From Exophiala sp. HKRS030 (taxonomy: Eukaryota > Ascomycota > Eurotiomycetes > Chaetothyriales > Herpotrichiellaceae): a stretch of DNA of 64,000 nucleotides. The notes beneath the pieces are model-generated. The model saw only the letters and a list, made by a program, of their open reading frames with translations. It made no database searches and was not told the DNA's origin. Each line of letters starts with the position of its first letter. The first letter of the stretch is position 1. The DNA is taken from the NCBI GenBank assembly GCA_023897205.1, contig JAHWDD010000007.1, positions 1,860,001 through 1,924,000 of the forward strand, read 5' to 3'. Made by a program: the position numbers and the translations under genes. Of the stretch, positions 10,851-22,718 are shown piece after piece.

Positions 10851-13800
10851 CTTCCCGGTGGTATAAAGTATGAATATTGTCTTGGAAAGGTATGGAGGGT
10901 GTTGGATAAAAGATTTACAATCCAGTCTGTGATTTTTATTTTCTTCAAAAAAACAGGTTGGATGTTGATGGTTTGGTGAGATTGTTTTGACTTCGGTTTC
11001 TTCTCTTTCTCTTGATATTTGTGACAAGTGTTCAATCACTTGCACGAGTTCAAAAAGGTTGAAGATCAAACTTCTTCAGATCGACTGTGTTCGACTTAAA
11101 CAGAGGTGTGTGATGACGAGTGGCTGTTGAGGTTTTTGTGGAAAGTCGGACGTGTTTAAAAGTCGAATCAATATCGCCGATATTCTGATTTTGTTGAATG
11201 TTTGAACTTCGAAGGTTCTGTGACCAGGAACAAGAGACTCGAGAGAAGAAGGAAATGCAGTCAGGAGACAAAAAAAGGTAAACTAAGACAAAAAAGGTCA
11301 GTTCAAATTCCTGTATCAAAATCAGAACGCCAGCCGCACTGGATGTTATTGACCCTTCACTCTGAAAAAGACGATGGTGTATGTATGTGTTGTGTTGTCC
11401 GAGCGGCTGCAAAAATCCGTTCCCTTGAAGCAGTCTTGTCGATGGCAATGATGTTGTTGCTATTCTCTTTCGTGCTTTGATCTGAGCGAGCTAGAGAAGA
11501 GCCGGCAGTGTGAGATTGGTAATGTCGATGTCGGTTTCTGAAGAGTGAGATCGATGGCAAAGAATTCCGTTCTTGCTGACCAAAGTTTCGATCGACAGGG
11601 GTTTGTGCAAGAAGATTTGCGTGTAGTTGCAGAAAAGAGAAGCTCATGAGTGTGCAGATGGTATGATGCTTGTGATGAAGAAGAATGAGGAAGGTCGAAG
11701 AGAGTATCTGGCCAATTTATATCCTGGAGGCGGAAGGTTGTGCGGATCCTTGCAATTGTTGAGGCTCATTCACTCATTCACTTTGTCATCACCTTCTTTG
11801 ACCGCCAATAGCCATGTGCTTGCTGTGTTTGCCTGCGTGCAAGTGACAATGCTGATGGACACAATCGTCAGGTCACGTGAAAGGTTCACAAGGCGTTGAC
11901 CCCTGAATAAAGCGAACAAGACTGAGTGAGAGGAATGATAGTTGTCATCCACAGTGGCAGTGGTTCTCATTATCAGATCAAGTCTGACAATATCATTGTT
12001 GTCTTCAGGTAAGACATGTCCAAGGTGAGTTTCAAGGCAGTGATGGCTCTCCCTGTACTCAGTACCACAAGTCTCCTCGAGCTTTCCACGACTGAGTCTT
12101 TAGAGGGTCCAGTACAAATGTCATGTCATCTTCCAGTATGGGTTTGTTTCATATTATTTTTGGTGTTGATCCTCCTCTTATTCTCATCCAGTGAAGCCAG
12201 CGAGACAAAACACAGATATGGCAAAGTGAACATACCAGAGACACAAGAGACACCAACTGCCATCAAGGCAGGGCTGAGCAGACTCTTGATAATATATATT
12301 TTGCATCTGCTGATGAATGGTTAATCGAGATGTTTTTGAGGCGGACACTGCCTGCAGATCTCACTTACTTTGAAAAGAGCCGGAAGGTCTCCTAACACGG
12401 GGATGATTCTTTACAAGAAAGAATCATCCCCGTGTCCAAGAGGAGAGAGAGTCAAGTGTGTTGCTACAGAGAAAATGATCAACAAGTCCTAATCCAAGAG
12501 GTTCTGATGATGATTGTGATGATCTGTCGCTGTCCGCACTTGGGGAGAAAAGAAAAGAGAAAGTTCAGGAAGAGAAAAAAAGTCAAGACTTTATAGTTTT
12601 CACCAGGGCTAGAACGCAAGGACAAAGCATCAGCCGCTTCTATTCATGGATTAGACAGCAAGCCAAGGAGCATTCGCGGCTGATGAAGTGCGGCTGTTGG
12701 TGGTAGGACGAGGATTATGGTGCCTTTTCGTTCCGCATGTTGTGAAAGCCCTCAACGAGAAAGGGACAAGCGAGAAGAGATCATGCAGAGTGCTGGTTGA
12801 TTCGAACCGCTATCCTAGGAGATTCCTGTTGATTCTCTTGACCTGAAAGCATTCCAAGTGCTCTGTCTTCGCTACGGCGAGCTACTCTCTTTGACAACAT
12901 CAGCACAAACACGCCCTGATCAAACATCATCGGGCCTCCTGGTCACATATCCGGTCTCTTCCTTCTCACAGTGTTGAAAAATCCACGTTGGACAACCGGA
13001 CTGGTCAGCCTATTACAAAGGGAGGGCCGTTCTCAGGATCCTGTCATCTTCGACGCCCTTTCCTTCACGAGTGGTCCTGAAAATAGGCAAGCCTCCACTT
13101 TCACCTGCTCAATATCCTAGTCCAAAATCTGTTGACAACTTTCCATGATAGCTAATGAACTTCCTAGTCTAATTGGTCGATAACCCTCCTCCGCATCCTC
13201 AGGAACAAGTGTAGCACTATCCCCAGCGATTCTCATTCAGTGTTCAGGGCCAAGAGCTGCTCCCAAGGCAGACCAGTGTTCAGGGAGATGGAGCCTGCTC
13301 ATCTTCCTGACACTTCGACGATGACAAGCACAGTACAATCATTCCGGCCGCTACAGAGGTATCGATTTGGGTCTGGGTCCGGTTGTGATACGACCCATCT
13401 TACAGAAGTCGAGAGCAATACCGCCACCAGGTATCGAAGCATCTGAGATCTGAGAGACACCAATGACAAGATCCCGGAAAAAGACAAATCAGTCTTGTCG
13501 TGGCGGAGGCAAGCGAGCGTCAACACTTCTCTATTTGGCTCAAAAGCATTACATTTGCGGCCGATTCGACTTTCAAGGATTACAGGTCTACGACGAATGT
13601 CACTAGTTGACGGTCAACAACGAGATGGAAGATGCCACAACGACAGGTGTCCCACTGACCGTTGGAAAATGAAATGATTTGGATTAAGAGACAATAAAAA
13701 TAATAGGAGGAATGGCAGGGAAGGTCTACACAGCATGACACGTAACTGCAACTAGAGACAGAAGACGCGGGTACCGAGAATATTATTACTTTTCGGGCTC

Positions 13801-14567
13801 TGTGACTCTAAAGCTGAATCCTCAAAGTTGCGTTCGAATGGCGGTGGTATAAGATGTATTAGATCAAAAATACCTTTATCTACACACTCGCCCAGTGAGC
13901 AACACCAAGCACCCGGGGCCAAGAGGCATCTGCGGCACTGAAGGCTGGGAACAACCTAGTTTGACCTGCGAAGAGGAAAGAGTGCGTATCATCTTTTCGA
14001 CTCAGTACGAGTATACAACGGGCGTGGATTACTATCAAAAAGTCATAACGAACTTTCACACATCAGTAAACATCCAGATTCTGGAGGGGACATACAAAAT
14101 GCTCAAAGAACAAGGCAAGAAGAGCATCGAATGTGACTAAAACCCCTAGCACATAGATGGTCAGAGAAAAGACGCCGTAGCATTCAAAAGAGTATGTCCT
14201 AGCTATCGGTTAATGTCCTTCGCATGAAAAGAAATTCACGTCGTCAAGATCAAATCGAACAAAAAACTGCAACGCCGACCTACTAGAGCACCTGGATGGG
14301 CGTGAAGCAGTACTGGTGCTCGCGATGCCCTGGTACTGGAAAGGACCTGGAGAAAGGCACTAAAGACTGTCAACAACAACAACCCCGGATCTTGACACAC
14401 CAGTCGAGATTCCAGCTCTGACCATCCCGAACTCCTCCCAAAACGACTAGCATGCCCGGCCTTGATGCAGTAACGAGTGCTGACTTTGATGATATAGGCT
14501 CTAGTCCCACCATGATTCGCGACATGGTGGCTGGGAGTTGCGGATCAATGTCTTCGTTCGGAAAAGG
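10851..14567. other. 3.7-kb gene-poor region
   Basis: The longest stretch without a recognisable gene. It holds the 5' flank of the unknown gene at 9471-10850 and the 3' flank of the splicing-factor gene. Small frames (about 60-130 codons) exist on both strands but lack family resemblance and good splice context. The clear structured element is the perfect hairpin at 12395-12435. A long non-coding transcript cannot be excluded. Confidence 0.5.
12395..12435. repeat. Perfect hairpin, 18-bp arms, 5-base loop
   Basis: The left arm ACACGGGGATGATTCTTT (12395-12412) and right arm AAAGAATCATCCCCGTGT (12418-12435) are exact reverse complements separated by ACAAG. It is not next to a gene end, so a simple terminator role is unlikely. 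It could be a miniature element end pair, a precursor-like RNA hairpin, or a footprint. Confidence 0.85.
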
Positions 14568-16413
14568 TCACAATGCCTTGGTCCTAGAGAACAAGCTGCT
14601 GTAGACGGCGTCAACGACTGGCTGTGCGCTGATTTGCCTACCACCGAAGTAGCGGCCGTTGAGGCCTTTGATTGCGTTCTCACCACCCGATACACGTTCG
14701 AACTTCAGATAGATGTCGCCCTGAGTATTCGGGTCAAGCGAAATGTGCACGACGTGACCATATTTCTCCTCGCACTCGGCTCGCACGTCGTCCTCGAGCT
14801 CTTTGATCCAGCTGTCGCCTTCTTCGCTGTACATAACTGTCAGTAAAAATCGCAACGAGCGGTGAAGAACTTACTCAGCTGGGTCGAACATGTTACGCAG
14901 CAAGACACAACGACTCGCTTGGCTCACGTTGACAGGAAGAGGCTTGCTCTCCTTCTTCGGAACAACCGTTTTCTTCTGGGATTCGACGTTTGAATCGTCT
15001 GTCCTGGCGAGTTTACGCATCAATGCATCTCTGCTATAGTTGTTGAAGTTCACACCGGCAACATCTGTATCGTCTAACGCACTTGCGCCACCAGTACCTT
15101 TGTCATTGTCACGGCCGCCTGCGCGGTCGAAGGTCCCGCCAGAGCCACCAGCATGGGCACCTCGTCCGCCAGATCCAGAAAATGCAGAGCCTTGATAACC
15201 AGAGTGGTTTTGACCCTGGAAGCGCTGAAGCAGATTGGCCGTCGATTCGGGTGTGAACTTGTCGTTGCCTAGACCCACGCGGATGGGACGACCTGCAAGA
15301 TCAAAGCCGTTCATCTTCTCAAGAGCCTCACGAGCTTGATTGGGATCACGAAATCTGCAGACGTCAGCACCTGTAGATAGCAATGAGCGAAGAACTTACT
15401 GTACAAAGCCATAACCGCGACTACGACCTGTCTCATCTTTTTGAAGTTGTACGAATTCTAGCTCACCGAAAGGTTCGAAGACGTTCTGTAAATCCTGTTC
15501 AGTTATGCTGAAGTGAATATTTCCAACATAAAGGCGGTGAAACGGAACGGAATTATGGTTGCCACTGCTCGCCTCCGGGTTGCGAGCTTGTCGATTCTTC
15601 TCTGCTTCAGTGAGTTGAGCGATAATGGGGATTCCGAGTAGCTTTTGTCCAGTCATCTGAATGGCGAGGGGTACCGAATCTTCATCTTTGAACTCAACAT
15701 AGCCAACACTGTACACTTGTTAGTACAAAAGAAGCGACCTGAAATGTGCATCAAGCTTACCCCTTGGAACGTCCGCTGACACGATCCTTTACAATCTGTG
15801 CCTCTTTGACCGGGCCGACCTTCTCGAAGAATTGGATCAACTCTTTTGTTCGGAGTCGCGCGGCAAGTTGTTGTACGAAAACCGTTCTCCTGTCACGCTC
15901 ATCCTCAGTAAGCTGTGGCTCTGGCGTCTTGCGCTTCAGGGCGTTTTTGGGACTTTCGGAGCGACGGCGGTCTCTGTGACCCTTTTCACGATCCCGGCGC
16001 TCATCGTCGTCACGTCTTGATCGGCCTTCTGCTCGGTAATAGCGATCATATCCAGGAGACCTCGATCGTCGGCGATGGTAACCTTCGTCACGTCCGGAGC
16101 GTCTTCTGTCATCTTCGCGACTCCGACTTCTCCTCCTGCTCCTATGACTGCCATTAGCAGAGCCGTGTTCGCTTCTGGGGCTTCTTATGTCATCGTCTCT
16201 GTCTCGATCCCGATCCCTTCGATGTTCTCGACTTCGATCCCGTCTTTTGCGATCACGGTCCCTATCACGGTCTCGCGAGCCATCACGATACTTGTCCTTG
16301 TCGCGACGCTCGTTGCGTTCGGTCTGGTGTAGGTCTTCATTATCGCGAGGAGAGTCTTTGACGTCGCTAGTGGCAGTGGAGTCGAGAAGAGCTTCGACAT
16401 CGATTCCTGACAT
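14568..16413 (-). CDS. rsd1: RBM39/CAPER-like splicing factor (Rsd1 family)
   Basis: Four exons: 15761-16413, 15400-15708, 14875-15354 and 14568-14826, giving 566 residues. The order is a long Arg/Asp/Ser-rich RS-like region (about 35-150), RRM1 (about 177-255, RNP core VGYVEF), RRM2 (about 276-350, LYVGNI and GYGFVQF), a Gly/Ser linker, and a C-terminal U2AF-homology RRM (about 468-560) beginning [11 protein letters not shown]. This is the complete CC1-like architecture of human RBM39 and fission yeast Rsd1, nuclear pre-mRNA splicing factors that bridge U1 and U2 snRNP. The length matches the family. All introns are short with GTAAGT or GTAAGC donors. Confidence 0.93.
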
Positions 16414-17006
16414 TTTGAATAATAGTCGGCGGCTTGCTCAAACTTGATATATTTGCTGAAGGAGAGAGTCACTTGAGCTGTCAGAGTCGAGCAATGAAGC
16501 AAAGGGTGCGCAGGCAAACCCTTGCAAGAAAAGTTGTTAGACGGTGCTGCTCCGTATAGGAGCTTTCCTTCGGCCTGCGAGGCGGTGGTTCTATCGTATA
16601 CGGTCAAAAGACTGTTATTAACGATTAGAGTAGTTGGTCGATCCGACCGAGAACAAAGGGGTTTGAGAGTCGATCTGATTCACTTTCTGGTGGGGAGTAG
16701 AAGATGGAAGTTGAAGCGGAAAGAACAACGCAGTTTGGATTTGGCGCCTATTTGGGCTTGGCATGATTACATAAGGCGACATTGTCTACCTTACCGACGT
16801 ACCGACGAGTATCATCTTGGGCCTGGTATTTCTGTGCTCCAAACTCTCATCAAGCAGATCCAAAGCGATCCAAGCACTACTTGCTGCCTTCCATCAATCC
16901 TAAGCCAAACCCTGATACAGATTTCATATCCAAGTCCCTTGACATGCCCTGCTGTTGTCACATCCATCATCACCAGCTAGGCTAGTCTCTGACTGAGCAT
17001 CATCCT
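16414..17006. other. Promoter region of the splicing factor
   Basis: This separates the RBM39-like start codon from the stop codon of the PHD-finger gene upstream on the same strand. No gene is seen. Confidence 0.6.
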
Positions 17007-18558
17007 TCAATTGTTGACAGCAACCCAGCCAGAGGCCCGCGAGACATATTGGCCGTTCTCAGCACCATCTTGAGCAAGCTCTTCATCACCAGATGACTGT
17101 TCGTTGCCACTGATGCTCGCTTCATAGCCCTCGGAACAGCCAACACTTGAGCTTCGATGTATTGGTCCGTCTTCAAAACTTGATTCTAGCCGCTCAGCTG
17201 CGAGTTCCGTGCAACGCGGACAAAGATAGTCCTCACAATCTTGTGGTATCTCCGTAAGACCTGCACAACGAAGATGAAGCCAAACATAGAGACACGATGC
17301 GGAGCTGCAGCGAATCATCTTCTCATGAAAGAGCGTCTTATCGCAGTAACAGGTAGCTCTGATCTCCTCCAGAACACGCTTGGTCATGCCAGACTTGGGT
17401 TCGTCTTCGCATTCGGATTCGGAAATATGCTCAACCTCCAGGTCTTTGACATGGTCCATGCGGTTTTTCCACTCCAGCCCTTGCTTCTTGTAGCTCTCCC
17501 TGTAACCTTCAAAGAGTACTGGAGATAGAATGCGAAGACCTAGTTCGTCATTATTCAGGTCTATATGTTGACAGTTATGGCCGGAATTTATTTTTCCGAG
17601 TTCCTCATGGATTTTGATAACGTCGTACTGTTTTTGACGTCGGAGCCGGAGGCCTTGTTTACAGTTCGATCCTTTACCTGGTTCAAGTGTTGGTCCTTCG
17701 GGCAGGTAGATGCAGAAAACCTCTTTTTGCTTTAGGAGAGGATGAAGCTTTTCAGCAGCTTCCATGATCTGATCCTTTTCACAGGCTCCATCGATGTTGT
17801 AGGGGAAGACCTTCCGCTCGTTCTCACCTGCAGGCTCACTTGGCGAAGCAAGCTGGACGCAGTCGAGGCAGAGATAAACGCTATTAGTCCGGGTTTCTTG
17901 GAGGTCATTCTCAACGTTGTCGGCCATGCTCAGAGAAGTACTTTCATGTGGAATGATATACGTCAATCCCCCACAAGCAGTGCTGCAACGGTGACAGATT
18001 CTGTCCAAATCATTCTGCATCTGCAGGATCTCAACATTTCCTTCATCAATGTGGAGTTAGTGTCTGCAACCAAATCAGCTGGGCTGGGATCTTACTAGGC
18101 GCAGCCAACTCTTGCAGCTTGAAGCCAGGGCGCGTGATGTCTTTCGTGATTGCTCCCGCCGTTTGGAAATCTCGTCCAGCACGACCCCGAAGCTCGAATT
18201 TTCTGGACGATGAAGACAGTCCCTTGCAGTATGTCTGACCATCCTCCTCTTTCCGCTCAGGCAAAGCCGAACGCGACTCTGCTTCACCATCTTCTGGTAA
18301 GTATGAGCTGGAGAGCGGCATGTTCTTCAGTTTCTGGTACAAGCTCGGATGTGACCACCTGACGAAATCTTTAATGTCATGCTCGTGGATACGGTGAGTC
18401 GCGAAAAGACGTCCTGAAAAGCTTCCTGCTCCTGACTCGCCGCATAGATAGACCGAGTCGGCGTGACGGCCTCTTCTGTAAACACCACTCTGAGATAATC
18501 GCGGCATACCCACCAAGTTTCTATGCCTCTTTTCGATCGTTTCGGAGGGGAAGGGCAT
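17007..18558 (-). CDS. PHD-finger domain protein
   Basis: Two exons, 18096-18558 and 17007-18040, 498 residues. The 55-base intron has a GTAAGA donor, a CACTAAC branch point and an AAG acceptor; no later start is needed. A CxxC...CxxC pair (CHRC and CLDC, about residues 169 and 209) may bind zinc. The C-terminal half contains a PHD finger: CYCDKTLFHEKMIRCSSASC, then WLHLRC and CPRC, fitting C4HC3 spacing. PHD fingers usually read histone H3 tails in chromatin complexes. The tail after the finger is acidic and Ser-rich. The N-terminal 150 residues are unrecognised. The partner complex is unknown. Confidence 0.8.
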
Positions 18559-19395
18559 TATTGATCTTTGTGGTGTGTGTTCTCGTACTGCCGCGGTGAA
18601 GTGGCATCTTGGTCTACTGGGACCTACTCGAGGTAAGGTGAGGCAGACGCAATAAGCTCACCACTTTCCAATTTGAGCGTGAAGCTGCAGTGAATGAAAT
18701 TTGTCCTCTAAGGCCTCGACGGATTGACCAACCTGTGAATTTTGGTTTGTCCCACCAACCTAGAAACTTGGTGATGCTGTGGACTGCTGACCAGTTCCCG
18801 TCCGTTCCCTCGGCAGAGTAAGCCAGCATTCTGTAGCGTCTGCGATCTATCTGCTCGAAGTAAAGGTCATGTCCAAGTGAAGAAATCAGGGATATCAGTG
18901 CTTTGGGTCAGTTGATGTCTCCGAGAGCCAGACAACAGTGCATAGCCTTCTTTTGCTGAGTAGAGTCATGTTGAATGATGAGTGATACTGCTTGCGACTA
19001 CGGCGAGAGGACTAGTGTGGACACTTGGTTTGATAGAAGCAAAGCTGTTCAGCTTTGTTACTGTTGCAGTTGTTGCGACAATCCATAGTACATCACTATT
19101 TCTGAGCGACAGTATATGAAGTGTTTTGTTATGGTATTAACAAGGACAGTTACTCTAATCCCTTTCTCTCTGATCACTGGCAGGTCGGATAAGGCTGGAG
19201 CCTCTAAATGCTCATTGGACAAGTCACGCACAGACACAGACACAGACGCTATACCCAGATAGGCATGGCTGGTGAAAACTCTTGGCCACACGCACTCCAA
19301 ACTTCTGCTTGAAACGCAGTCTCACAAGATCTCAAATTCTGATTTCGCAACGACAACGACAATTTACATCGTCCAAACCACCACATCTTTCCGAG
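18559..19395. other. Divergent promoter region (PHD protein / uS8)
   Basis: An 840-base stretch between a minus-strand start codon and the leader of a plus-strand ribosomal protein gene. No gene is recognised. Confidence 0.5.
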
Positions 19396-19579
19396 GTATG
19401 TGGACCTTCATGCGCTCTTCAGCTGGCCTTGGATGAGCAATCCGATTGTCCGTCTGGATTGTAACATTTCCGGATGGCGCACTCAGGATACGCTCATCTT
19501 TTGCGACACGAGCTGAAGAACCCTTGAATGGGCACTCTTCCTGCTCGAGGCTTCTGAAGACTAACATATTTCTCGACAG
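19396..19579 (+). other. Putative 5' UTR intron of the uS8 gene
   Basis: GTATGT donor at 19396, perfect CTAAC branch at 19561-19565 and acceptor AG at 19578-19579. The acceptor lies 54 bases before the start codon. Leader introns are common in fungal ribosomal protein genes. Inferred from signals only. Confidence 0.5.
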
Positions 19580-19633
19580 ACACCTCAAGTCCTTGTTCTT
19601 CCTGACTTGAGAATCTCACTACATACCGCCAAA

Positions 19634-20262
19634 ATGGTCAAGACCTCCGTTCTCAACGACGCTCTCAAGAGCATCAACAACGCCGAAAAGGCTGGCAAGC
19701 GTCAAGTCCTGATCCGACCTAGCTCCAAGGTCATCATCAAGTTCTTGTCTGTCATGCAGAAGCATGGTACGTTTGCCCCCGCTGTTGCGATTGTACAAGG
19801 AAGAGGAGGACTGCGCATGGTATTCGGGTTGATAACTAGGCGGCGGTTTCAGTTTGCTCAACAGCCTTTGCCCTTTAAGTACCCGAGAAATCAAGATCTC
19901 GGCGGTCGATCTTACACATTTGCTTTCTTTCTTCGTGTTGGTTATATGTTTATTCGATCGCAACATACTCTACCTCAACTTCTGCTGACGGCTTTTGCAC
20001 AGGTTACATCGGCGAATTCGAGGAGGTCGATGACCACCGCAACGGCAAGATTGTCATCCAGCTCAACGGCCGTCTGAACAAAACCGGCGTCATCTCGCCC
20101 CGCTACAACGTTCAGCTCCGAGACCTCGAGAAGTGGGTTGTCAAGTTGTTGCCATCTCGTCAATTCGGATACATCGTCCTGACCACCAGTGCTGGTATCA
20201 TGGACCACGAGGAGGCCAGAAGAAAGCACGTCGCTGGAAAGGTTATTGGCTTCTTCTACTAG
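19634..20262 (+). CDS. rps22: 40S ribosomal protein uS8 (Rps22/S15a)
   Basis: Two exons, 19634-19766 and 20003-20262, give 130 residues, the family's exact usual length. It starts [20 protein letters not shown] and ends VIGFFY. uS8 binds 18S rRNA in the central domain of the small subunit and is essential. The 236-base intron splits the Gly codon after MQKH and is long for this window, as is usual in ribosomal protein genes. A probable leader intron precedes the gene. The eS25 gene follows on the same strand, so two small-subunit protein genes lie in tandem with 381 bases between. Confidence 0.97.
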
Positions 20263-20643
20263 ACATTGCGTATTCTGATGTTTTCTGACGATGACATGAG
20301 CGTGGGAATGATCTCGAAAAGTTCTCTCGAATTTTCCAGCTTGTCATAGACACTGGACAAGAAATCACATAGACCTTGAGGCAGTGACTGTCAATTCAAT
20401 AAAAGCAATCATCTGCCAGAAAACAGCAATGTAGAGACTTGTATGCTTGTATTATTTGTGCAGACTTCTCTCAGTCCATGCGTTTCCTCGCGTGCTGCTC
20501 CGTTCGACTTTGGCGCACCACAAATGTCCCCACCGCACTTTTCACGCCGTGCCAAGCCGGCCCGCCCACAATACCTATCTCTTCAACTTTGAACATCAAG
20601 TCTTTCAGTATCCCTAGTTATCCGTCAAGACAACATCGCAAAA
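20263..20643. promoter_or_regulatory. Intergenic promoter of the eS25 gene
   Basis: 381 bases between the uS8 stop and the eS25 start. It includes pyrimidine-rich leader sequence directly before the eS25 ATG (CTTTGAACATC to ACAACATCGC). No separate gene is seen. Confidence 0.5.
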
Positions 20644-21102
20644 ATGGTATGTTTATTTCCAAGCCCGGTGCTGATGTCGCGGAGAACTCGTAACTGACGA
20701 TACCAGGCGCCCGCAGCATCATCCGGCGGCAAGAAGCAAAAGAAGAAGTGGTCAAAGGGAAAGGGTATGTTCTGAACCTGCGCATCCACGTTCACCATCT
20801 CAACCAGCTACATTCGAACATTTCGCATTCTTCTGATCAAAAAGCTAATATTCTGCTCGTCTACAGTCAAGGACAAGGCGAACCACGCCGTTGTATTGGA
20901 CAAGGCCACCTCCGACAAGCTCAACAAGGACGTCCAATCGTACCGACTCATCACCGTCGCTGTTCTCGTTGACAGACTGAAGATCAATGGCTCGCTAGCA
21001 CGAAAGGCGCTCGCTGATCTCGAGGACCGTGGTGTTATTCGCAAGGTTGTGGCACATCACAGTGGTGGCATCTACACGAGAGCGGCTGCCGGCAGCGACT
21101 AA
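20644..21102 (+). CDS. rps25: 40S ribosomal protein eS25
   Basis: Three exons, 20644-20646, 20707-20764 and 20867-21102, 98 residues. Exon 1 is the ATG alone, followed immediately by a GTATGT donor. Joining gives MAPAASSGGKKQKKKWSKGK followed by the conserved VKDKANHAVVLDK core and the C-terminal winged helix ending HHSGGIYTRA. eS25 sits in the 40S head near the E site and aids IRES and non-canonical initiation. A start codon isolated in its own micro-exon is a recurring arrangement in fungal ribosomal protein genes and is easily missed by gene finders. Confidence 0.96.
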
Positions 21103-21479
21103 ATCACAATTGGTTTACGAAGCAAGGCGACTAGGAAAAATCAATTCAGTCTTTGCAAGGCACCAATGCCGAATAGACAATGAGGCTCGATGGCGCTTGT
21201 ATGATGGTCACGAATATGCATCTGGGACGGGTCCAAGTGTGGTCGAGGATGGCCACGGATGAGAACTGAGACAGGCATAATGCAAATTTCCTGCACATAC
21301 GGAGGACTGGGGAGCAATTTTCAGACCCATGGTCACGATTATCCCGAAGGATACGCGATCCCATTCTCGATCATTGTCTGCAGTAACCTTCGTTCCAGGA
21401 GGAATTGATATCCATGTTGTCTATCATGATTTGTTTCGACTCTAACGATCAACGCCATTTGGTCTTGTCCTGAGCTCAA
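21103..21479. other. Convergent 3' region
   Basis: 377 bases between the converging eS25 and MAPR genes. No gene is seen. Confidence 0.6.
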
Positions 21480-22244
21480 TTACTGTACCGGCTTTCCTTG
21501 CGCCTTATCTATTTGCTTTCCCTTCTTCCTCTTGGGTCGTCCTTTTTCAGCCGGCTCGCACAACTTTGGGGCATCACCTGTGTACTCTGGCACGCCTACC
21601 AGCTTTCCCACTTCAAAATATTTCTTGTGATTCCTGTAGAAAGCCTCCCACTTAGCCACTTCCTCCAGGACACGTTTCTTTGCGTTCCTCCTCTCTTTCT
21701 CAGCCCTTGTTTTCCTCGCTCCGCTCGAGATGTCCTCATCGGTATCTTCTTTGGGGATGTAGATTTCTTCTGCCCCTCTCAGATCACCCGTTCGATCTTC
21801 GAGGAAACATCCGGTGACAAACGCCCTGGTGGCGTCTCTCCCAGCAAATACTTCATAGCTTCCACCAGGGCCATATGTCCGTCTTCCCTCGGTAACATCG
21901 AAGATCGTGCGATTGATGGCGAGATATATCGGCTTTCTGGGGTCTGTGCCGTTGTATAGCGCCAGCTCGTCAGGACTTAGATACAGTGGCCCTTTCCACC
22001 ATCGCGCGAGTTGTGCAGGGTTCGCGAACCAGGGATGGTAGTTCCAAGTGAAGGAAGAGCCAGAAGTTAGGTAGTATGACAATGCACAGGAGACGCCAAT
22101 AAGAGTTATTATAACCCGAAGGACATCGAGAACGGAGATTACTCGAGACGTTTGGTCTTCGATCTCATCTTGCGCGGGAGATTTCGTTCGCACTGTTGAG
22201 CTTTGGGTCTTTGGTGGGCGTCTACGCAAGGAAGAGTCTGCCAT
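21480..22244 (-). CDS. Cytochrome b5-like / MAPR-family membrane protein
   Basis: Single exon, 254 residues, ATG at 22242-22244. It has a basic N-terminus, one membrane span at about 38-60 (VISVLDVLRVIITLIG...), and a heme/steroid-binding domain at about 88-150 with the MAPR signature YLAINRTIFDVT and YGPGGSYEVFAGRDATRAF. MAPR proteins (Dap1, PGRMC1, neudesin) bind heme through Tyr rather than the His pair of true cytochrome b5. Tyr124 and Tyr130 are present here and the b5 HPGG motif is absent. The C-terminal tail is Lys-rich (KKRV..., RPKRKKGK). A role with cytochrome P450 enzymes at the ER is known for the family; here it is inference. Divergent from the Pex22-like gene. Confidence 0.88.
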   Translation of the reverse strand: MADSSLRRRPPKTQSSTVRTKSPAQDEIEDQTSRVISVLDVLRVIITLIGVSCALSYYLTSGSSFTWNYHPWFANPAQLARWWKGPLYLSPDELALYNGTDPRKPIYLAINRTIFDVTEGRRTYGPGGSYEVFAGRDATRAFVTGCFLEDRTGDLRGAEEIYIPKEDTDEDISSGARKTRAEKERRNAKKRVLEEVAKWEAFYRNHKKYFEVGKLVGVPEYTGDAPKLCEPAEKGRPKRKKGKQIDKAQGKPVQ

Positions 22245-22718
22245 TTCCGTGAGTCTTCAATTCTAGTAGCAGAGGATGCACTTCCAAGAATTTGGTCATC
22301 GAGTTGGACAATGTTTGGTGCTGACAACAATTCGTCTGGTGAGAAGTGGGCCCTGAGTTGCGTAGCTGCAATCGCAGGCTGGGAAGGTCGAATAGGCCGC
22401 GGCCTAATGAACCAGCCACATGGATTCCACGAAAATCAAAGCACAACCACCCATCCCCCAGCGCTCGTCCCTCTTTTGTCCTCCTCATTTCCTATCGATT
22501 GCGCATTGACTCTGTACGGAGCACGGGTGTATCGATTTCATCTCAGGAAGTCGTATTGCGCTCACCATAGAAAGTCATCGACAAACAAGCCTCGGCTTGA
22601 CGAAGTAAACAAACGACCAGCGGTCATACCCACAATCAACATTCCACGACTTCAGAACTTCGAGCAGTCTGCCTCCATGACTATATAAGTCGGCACCTTG
22701 TGCGATAGTAAACGCGAT
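22245..22718. promoter_or_regulatory. Shared divergent promoter (MAPR / Pex22-like)
   Basis: 474 bases separate the two start codons. A near copy (TACGGAGCA, 22515-22523) of the 9-base motif described in the findings is present. A TATA-like TATATAAG lies at about 22683, some 35 bases before the Pex22-like ATG. Confidence 0.5.

Noticed and set aside
12016..12324. 102-codon plus-strand frame with a hydrophobic middle
   Set aside because: No homologous pattern recognised, no promoter features, and it lies in a gene-poor region; could equally be chance.
13895..14140. 81-codon frame in the gene-poor region
   Set aside because: It lacks an ATG at its start and shows no domain; not distinguishable from chance.
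19767..20002. snoRNA inside the uS8 intron
   Set aside because: No clear C/D boxes and only a very short stem before an ACA; needs a covariance-model search, so no feature is called.
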